Both the position numbers and the translations under genes were made by a program. DNA of 18,534 nt from the NCBI GenBank assembly GCA_910585565.1, contig CAJUFC010000133.1, forward strand, positions 1 to 18,534. Reading direction: 5' to 3'. Shown here in pieces: positions 14,332-18,534 of this stretch (positions are counted from its first letter, which is position 1; each line of letters starts with the position of its first letter). Source of the stretch: an uncultured Eggerthellaceae bacterium (GTDB lineage: Bacteria; Actinomycetota; Coriobacteriia; Coriobacteriales; Eggerthellaceae). Under the pieces are notes generated by a model that worked only from the letters and a program-made list of their open reading frames with translations, was not told where the DNA came from and did not search any database.

Positions 14332-15162
14332 TTACAAGTTCCACGCTATAAATGCCCAGCGTACGATGTTGAACTCGCGCACTTCCCACTGCCCGTCAGG
14401 CAGAGGCGTCGCCCGCTCGGAAACGTAGTTCTTCAGACGGGCGCACTCGTCTGGCGTAGCGTCTTTGAGGCGCACGGCGGCATCGTCGACGATGGCCGCG
14501 ATGGAAGGATATGATCGCTCTTTCCCGTAGTCGATGTAGCTGAGCTCGGGATGAAAGCCCTTCTGCCACAGGATGTCCACGAAAAATGCCGCGTCGAGGT
14601 GCCCGTATGCCGGGCGGCCCGCCGCTTCCAGCAGCGCATCGCAACAGCGCGGCGAGCCATTGGTGGAGACGGTGGCCGCACACCGGCGACAAGCCGTCGC
14701 CGTGAGCTTGTCGATGGCGTCGCTCAGGTTCGCTACAGCCATCGAGCGCGAGGCGTACGCCACATCCACGCTCTTGGGCGCAACGCCAGCAGCCGCCCAG
14801 TCGTCGTCCCACGCCATGACGCGCGTCTCGAAAGGCAGCGCATGGCCCACCTCTTGCTCCACCTGCTGCACCTTCGCGCGAGCGACCTCGATCATCTGAG
14901 GCGAGAAGTCGGCGCAGAGAACCGGGTGTCCCGACCGCGCCAGCTCGATGCCGATGGTACCCGTGCCGCAGCCCATGTCGAACACGCGCTCGTCCGCCTG
15001 CAGACCCAAGAGCTCGACAAAACGCCCTGTATAGGGGCTGCGCTTCTCATGGTCGAACGTGTGGGCCCGCTCGTCCCAAAACTCGCTAGAGTCGGGCCTG
15101 TGCCGCGCTTCTTGCAGCTGCCTCCAGCTGGCCGCGAAGTCGATGTCGGTGTAGGGGTTCAT
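14332..15162 (-). CDS. Class I SAM-dependent methyltransferase
   Basis: A 276-residue soluble protein with motif I VFDMGCGTGTIGIELA (about 60-75), the acidic end of strand 2 in VLCADFSPQMIEVARAKV, and a post-motif region VDVAYASRSMAVANLSDAI. The middle has an unusual cysteine group (ACRRC near 157-161 and RCC near 171-173). The second half (VDILWQKGFHPELSYIDY) matches a methyltransferase group I associate with gut Actinobacteria and Clostridia; its substrate is not known to me. The ATG follows a GGAGGTAA site that overlaps the stop of the DJ-1 gene, with 6 bases between the genes, so the two are co-translated. No methyl acceptor can be inferred. Confidence 0.85.
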   Translation of the reverse strand: MNPYTDIDFAASWRQLQEARHRPDSSEFWDERAHTFDHEKRSPYTGRFVELLGLQADERVFDMGCGTGTIGIELARSGHPVLCADFSPQMIEVARAKVQQVEQEVGHALPFETRVMAWDDDWAAAGVAPKSVDVAYASRSMAVANLSDAIDKLTATACRRCAATVSTNGSPRCCDALLEAAGRPAYGHLDAAFFVDILWQKGFHPELSYIDYGKERSYPSIAAIVDDAAVRLKDATPDECARLKNYVSERATPLPDGQWEVREFNIVRWAFIAWNL

Positions 15163-15168
15163 GGCATG

Positions 15169-15723
15169 TTACCTCCGCATCAGCATGTCGCCAGCTACGC
15201 CATCGGACAGCGCATCGCCCTTGAGCGCACGCAGTAGCGCCACGCCAAAATCGAGTGCCACGCCCGGACCTGACGCCGTAATGAGGTTGTCGTCGACAAC
15301 GACCGTCGGCCCTTCGACGTAAGCGCCCTGCGGGAAGCCGCCCTCGCAGCCGGGATAGCATGTCGCCGTGCGGCCCGCAAGGAGCCCCAGATCAGCCAGT
15401 ATCATGGGGCCGGCACAGATGGACGCCACGAATCGACCGTCCTGCATGAACTGCGCAAGCGCACGCCGCACCGGCTCGCACGCACCCAGATTCTCGACCC
15501 CCACCGACCCTCCGGGCACGACGAGCATGTCGTAGTCGCTGAGGTCGATATCGTTGATGGTGCCCTCGGCCTCCACGATGATGTTGTGGGCCAACACCAC
15601 CTTGGGCCCCATGACGCTGATGATCTGGGCGTCGACGCCGCCACGCCTCAGTATGTCGATGGGCGCCAGAGCCTCGATCGGCTCGGTTCCGTCTGCTATG
15701 AGCATGGCTACCTTGTTGGACAT
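15169..15723 (-). CDS. DJ-1/PfpI family protein
   Basis: A 184-residue protein with the glutamine-amidotransferase-like fold of the DJ-1/YajL/PfpI group. The nucleophile-elbow cysteine is Cys103 in ASICAGP, paired with Glu17 in DGTEPIEALAPIDILRRGG, and MLVVPGG (66-72) is the conserved strand before it. Family members have been described as chaperones, glyoxalases or deglycases, with the last disputed; which applies here cannot be told. The ATG at 15723 has a good AAAGGAAAG site. An upstream extension of the same frame to 15927 has no support and would overlap the deacetylase promoter region. The methyltransferase gene follows directly. Confidence 0.92.
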   Translation of the reverse strand: MSNKVAMLIADGTEPIEALAPIDILRRGGVDAQIISVMGPKVVLAHNIIVEAEGTINDIDLSDYDMLVVPGGSVGVENLGACEPVRRALAQFMQDGRFVASICAGPMILADLGLLAGRTATCYPGCEGGFPQGAYVEGPTVVVDDNLITASGPGVALDFGVALLRALKGDALSDGVAGDMLMRR

Positions 15724-15913
15724 CGTCTTTCCTTTCGCTATCGCACGTCTCTGACGCGTTGATTCGCCTCTGACGCGCAGATTTGTCTGCATCCATTTTG
15801 TCATTAAGATTTTACGGAGGCGTAGGCAACTTTCGCGCAATGCTGGTATCTTGTTTAATACATGAAAACAATGAGGACCGTGCGTGCCTACCGGGCTTTG
15901 ATGGGAGGTTTTG
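15724..15913. promoter_or_regulatory. Divergent intergenic region with short repeats
   Basis: Separates the DJ-1 gene (minus) from the deacetylase gene (plus). It holds a direct repeat CTCTGACGCG at 15749-15758 and 15768-15777 (period 19) and, next to it, a small palindrome GCAGA-TTTG-TCTGC (15777-15790). Both lie in the DJ-1 leader. A weak -10 TTTAAT near 15855-15860 could serve the deacetylase gene. No strong -35 is visible. Confidence 0.35.
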
Positions 15914-17332
15914 ATGTCGGGGAACACCTCGAACGTCGTTGAATACGATTTCTCTCGCGATGCGATCGCGAGACGTCAAGCCAACTCGTCTGACCTGTCC
16001 GCAATGCCCCAAGGCGGCCCTGAGCCCGTCGATGCCGCATTCCCGTCCAGCAGTGGCCCGTTGCCGGCAACCGCATCCAACAGTGGACCCCTGCCAGTCA
16101 TCAATGGCGCTCCTGCGGCTGCGCAGGCCACTAGCCCTGGTCCCGCACGCGCCGTTCCAGCCCACGCGGGCGGCCCCAGCAAGGGAAAGCAGCGGCCCCA
16201 GCGCAACATCATGCCGCTCGTCGTCATCATCGGCGTCATCATCGCAGCCCTCATCGGCACCGGCATCTTCTTCGCGTTGGCTCCCGTTAACGTGACAGTC
16301 AATGGGCAGCAGGTGACCGTCGGAGGCGAGCGCACCTTGGACGACGCCTTCATCGCAAGCGGCGTATCCGTCAAGCCAGGCAACCTGATTGCCGTTGATG
16401 GCTCTGTTCTCGAGTCGGGTGGTGGCAACAAGTTCAGCGCCACCGTCAACGGCGCCGACGAGTCCGACGCAGCGCGTCAGCTTTCCGAAAGCGACGAAAT
16501 CGTGTTCACCGACGGTGCCGACGTTGAGGAAGAGTCGACCGTCGTCGAGGAGCCGCTGCGTTATGGCGCGGTCGTCGAGGGAACCGGTGCCGTACACGTC
16601 ATCGAGGGCGCTGGCGCTGACGGCATCAAGGGCATCAAGACCGGCTCCATCTCGGGACTGACCACCGAATCCATCATCCAGCAGCCCACAAGCGTCACCT
16701 GCAAGCACTTTAATATAGATACTGGCGGCGACAAGGTCATAGCGCTGACCTTCGACGACGGCCCTCAGACGGCCTACACGAGCCACATTCTCGACATCTT
16801 GGCTGCCAACAACGCAAAGGCCACCTTCTTCACGGTCGGTACCTGCATCACCGGCGACAACATCGGCGTCGTGCAACGGGCACAGGCCGAAGGGCATCAG
16901 GTGTCGACGCATACCTACGACCACGCAGACGGCAGCGGCCAAGGCGTTAATTTGGGCTACATGTCCGACGAGGAAATCGTGGCCGAGGTCGAGAAGGGCT
17001 ACGAGTGCATCGAGGCGGCGACCGGGTCTCCCGCTAACCGCGCCATCCGCACCCCCGGTGGCAACTTCGGCGAGAACGTCATCGTCAACCTGCAGCCGCT
17101 CATCACCTCCGAAATCGGTTGGAACATCGACACCCACGACTGGCAGCGCCCCGGTGCCGCCACCATCGAGTCGAGGATTCTGGCTGCCCAGCCCGGCAAC
17201 ATCGTCCTCATGCACGACGGAGGCGGCGACCGCAGCCAAACGGTGGAGGCGCTCAGGAGCGCCCTGCCCAAGCTGGCAGCACAGGGCTACCGCTTCGTGA
17301 CGGTCGACGAGCTTTTGCAGTACGCCTCGTAG
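15914..17332 (+). CDS. Membrane-anchored NodB-type polysaccharide deacetylase
   Basis: A 472-residue protein with four parts. Residues 1-97 are a Pro/Ala/Gly-rich cytoplasmic tail starting with VVEYDFSRDAIARR. Residues 99-122 are one transmembrane helix (IMPLVVIIGVIIAALIGTGIFF). Residues about 125-215 form a small domain (VNVTVNGQQVTVGGERTLDDAF) resembling DUF348-like beta-grasp repeats. Residues about 272-470 are a NodB carbohydrate esterase 4 domain with Asp281/Asp282 in TFDDGP, metal ligands His333 and His337 in STHTYDH, Arg379 in RTPGG, HDWQRPG and catalytic His434 in LMHDGG. The family removes N-acetyl groups from peptidoglycan or related glycans outside the membrane. GGAGG lies 6 bases before the ATG. 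All catalytic residues are present, so it should be active. Confidence 0.92.
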   Translation: MSGNTSNVVEYDFSRDAIARRQANSSDLSAMPQGGPEPVDAAFPSSSGPLPATASNSGPLPVINGAPAAAQATSPGPARAVPAHAGGPSKGKQRPQRNIMPLVVIIGVIIAALIGTGIFFALAPVNVTVNGQQVTVGGERTLDDAFIASGVSVKPGNLIAVDGSVLESGGGNKFSATVNGADESDAARQLSESDEIVFTDGADVEEESTVVEEPLRYGAVVEGTGAVHVIEGAGADGIKGIKTGSISGLTTESIIQQPTSVTCKHFNIDTGGDKVIALTFDDGPQTAYTSHILDILAANNAKATFFTVGTCITGDNIGVVQRAQAEGHQVSTHTYDHADGSGQGVNLGYMSDEEIVAEVEKGYECIEAATGSPANRAIRTPGGNFGENVIVNLQPLITSEIGWNIDTHDWQRPGAATIESRILAAQPGNIVLMHDGGGDRSQTVEALRSALPKLAAQGYRFVTVDELLQYAS

Positions 17333-17357
17333 GCGCCAGGCCCGCACGGGCTGGCGC
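17333..17357. terminator. Hairpin between convergent genes
   Basis: GCGCCAG (17333-17339), a bulged G, and CCCG pair with CGGG and CTGGCGC (17347-17357) around CA, giving 11 pairs directly after the deacetylase stop. The plus-strand continuation is only moderately T-rich (TTCGCTT), so it is a weak intrinsic terminator or a 3'-end stabiliser. It lies between converging genes and may serve both. Confidence 0.5.
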
Positions 17358-17416
17358 TTCGCTTAGCGCCCCACGGACGAGCTTCCTGAGCGCAACCAGC
17401 ATCCTGCCCGCCGGCC

Positions 17417-18534
17417 TCACTCGCCAAGCGCTTCTGATGCCTCCAGCCACTCGCTTTCCAGCTGCGCTATGCGCGCCTCCAGCTCGGCGATCTGTGTCTG
17501 GTGGGCCATGAGCGCTTCATAGTCCGAGGGGTCAACACGCTGCGTCTCTGCACGCAGAGCCGCCATCTTCGCATCGGCGGTGGCCATTTTCTTCTCATGA
17601 GACGCCAGCAGCTTTTTTAGCCGCTGCCGCTCGCTGTTGGAGAGCTTGGCAGCGGGCGGCACCGCCGTGGTGCCTGTATCCGCCTGAGACGTGCCTCCAT
17701 CCGCCCCTCGTACGCCCGCTGATGCCTTTTCTGCTGCGGCGTTTTCGCGCTCGTTGGCAGCGACCAAGCGAAGGTACTCGTCCACGCCTCCCGGCAGATG
17801 CCGCAACGTGCCGTTCAGCAACGCATACTGGTCATCGGTCACGCGCTCCATCAAGTTGCGGTCGTGCGTCACCAGCAAAAGGGTGCCCGGCCAGTCATCC
17901 AGCAAATCCTCCAACGCCGCCAGCATGTCGACGTCCAAGTCATTCCCAGGCTCGTCGAGAATCAGCACGTTCGACTCTTCCATGAGGATCATCATGAGGG
18001 CCAGCCTGCGTCGTTGGCCACCTGACAGGTCCCCGATGTACTCGTTGAGATCGGCGGCGCCAAAGCCAAGATCTTCGAGCAGCTGTGATGGCGTCATCTC
18101 CTTGCCGCTGGCCATGCGGCGGCGCGAATAGCGCGCCACCAGCTCTCTCACGCGATCGCGATCGAACTCGGCCAACGACTCGAGCCGCTGCGACAGCATC
18201 GCAAAGCGCACGGTCGATCCTATCTTCACGCGGCCCGATGTCGGTGCAAGCGCCCCGCGCACAACATTGAGCAGCGTCGTTTTGCCAGCCCCGTTGGCAC
18301 CCACGATGCCGATGCGGTCCCCTGGTCCAATAATCCAATTAACGCCATCGAGGACAGGGGCGGCATCATCGAACGACACGCTCACCTCTTGCAAGTCAAC
18401 GACATCCTTGCCGATGCGCGCCATAGCCATGCGCTTGAGCTCGGGCGGGTTGCGCAGCTCGGGAACGTCCGCAATGAGCTCGCGCGCGGCTGCAACGTGG
18501 AACTTGGGCTTGGTAGCACGAGCCCGCGCCCCGC
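17417..18534 (-). CDS. ABC-F family ATPase, C-terminal half (N-terminus outside the window)
   Basis: The frame is open to the window edge, so the first ATPase domain and the start are missing. What is visible begins with the inter-domain linker (TKPKFHVAAARELIADVPELR, about 18450-18515), then the second ATPase domain: Walker A GANGAGKTT near 18277-18303, signature LSGGQRRRLALM near 17990-18028, Walker B VLILDEP near 17945-17968, and switch His in LLVTHDR. A charged coiled-coil tail ends the protein, as in the Uup group of ABC-F proteins, which act on ribosomes or branched DNA rather than transport; no membrane segment is present. One oddity is DEPGNDLD, with Gly where most ABC-F proteins have Thr. 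An Ala/Gly/Thr-rich stretch precedes the coiled coil. Confidence 0.93.
   Translation of the reverse strand, partial: GARARATKPKFHVAAARELIADVPELRNPPELKRMAMARIGKDVVDLQEVSVSFDDAAPVLDGVNWIIGPGDRIGIVGANGAGKTTLLNVVRGALAPTSGRVKIGSTVRFAMLSQRLESLAEFDRDRVRELVARYSRRRMASGKEMTPSQLLEDLGFGAADLNEYIGDLSGGQRRRLALMMILMEESNVLILDEPGNDLDVDMLAALEDLLDDWPGTLLLVTHDRNLMERVTDDQYALLNGTLRHLPGGVDEYLRLVAANERENAAAEKASAGVRGADGGTSQADTGTTAVPPAAKLSNSERQRLKKLLASHEKKMATADAKMAALRAETQRVDPSDYEALMAHQTQIAELEARIAQLESEWLEASEALGE

Noticed and set aside
15812..17347. A 511-codon minus-strand frame opposite the deacetylase gene
   Set aside because: It is antisense to a complete NodB protein and has no recognisable domain or ribosome site.

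Overview
The window looks like chromosomal DNA of a high-GC actinobacterium. The best guess is a gut-type member of Coriobacteriia/Eggerthellales. This is inferred from the strong G/C third-position bias, a fused 2-hydroxyacyl-CoA dehydratase activase-type giant protein, QueH-type queuosine synthesis, and a decayed DUF4143 ATPase of the kind common in gut Actinobacteria. No rRNA or recognisable tRNA is present, so the assignment rests on protein character only.

Layout. 1-999 (minus): the 5' part of a secreted LRR-like surface protein whose reading frame begins with about 80 codons of repeat-derived DNA. 1000-2000: an AT-richer accessory patch with a possible small RNA ending in a clear terminator, then two tandem small XRE regulators, each preceded by palindromes. 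1997-2893 (minus): remains of an AAA/DUF4143 ATPase broken by a T-run frameshift and an internal deletion. 3084-7383: a divergent queuosine block (HAD hydrolase and tgt on minus, queH and queA on plus). 7384-7876: a cold-shock gene with a structured leader and a strong terminator. 7983-14211 (minus): a 1580-residue BadF/HgdC-type protein overlapping rsmI by TGATG, then a YgjP-like metallopeptidase. 14332-15723 (minus): a two-gene unit of a DJ-1/PfpI protein and a SAM methyltransferase. 15914-17332 (plus): a membrane-anchored NodB polysaccharide deacetylase. 17417-18534 (minus): the C-terminal half of an ABC-F ATPase.

How the genes work together. Tgt inserts preQ1 at the tRNA wobble position, QueA adds the cyclopentene-epoxide moiety from SAM, and QueH reduces epoxyqueuosine to queuosine. 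The preQ1 synthesis genes (queD, queE, queC, queF) are not in this window. Most other genes are housekeeping (rsmI, csp, ABC-F). The least ordinary signals are the in-frame repeat insertion at the start of the surface protein, the paired operator-like palindromes around the XRE genes, the cold-shock leader, and the giant fused activase/dehydratase protein. I did not find convincing evidence of a wholly new multi-gene system.
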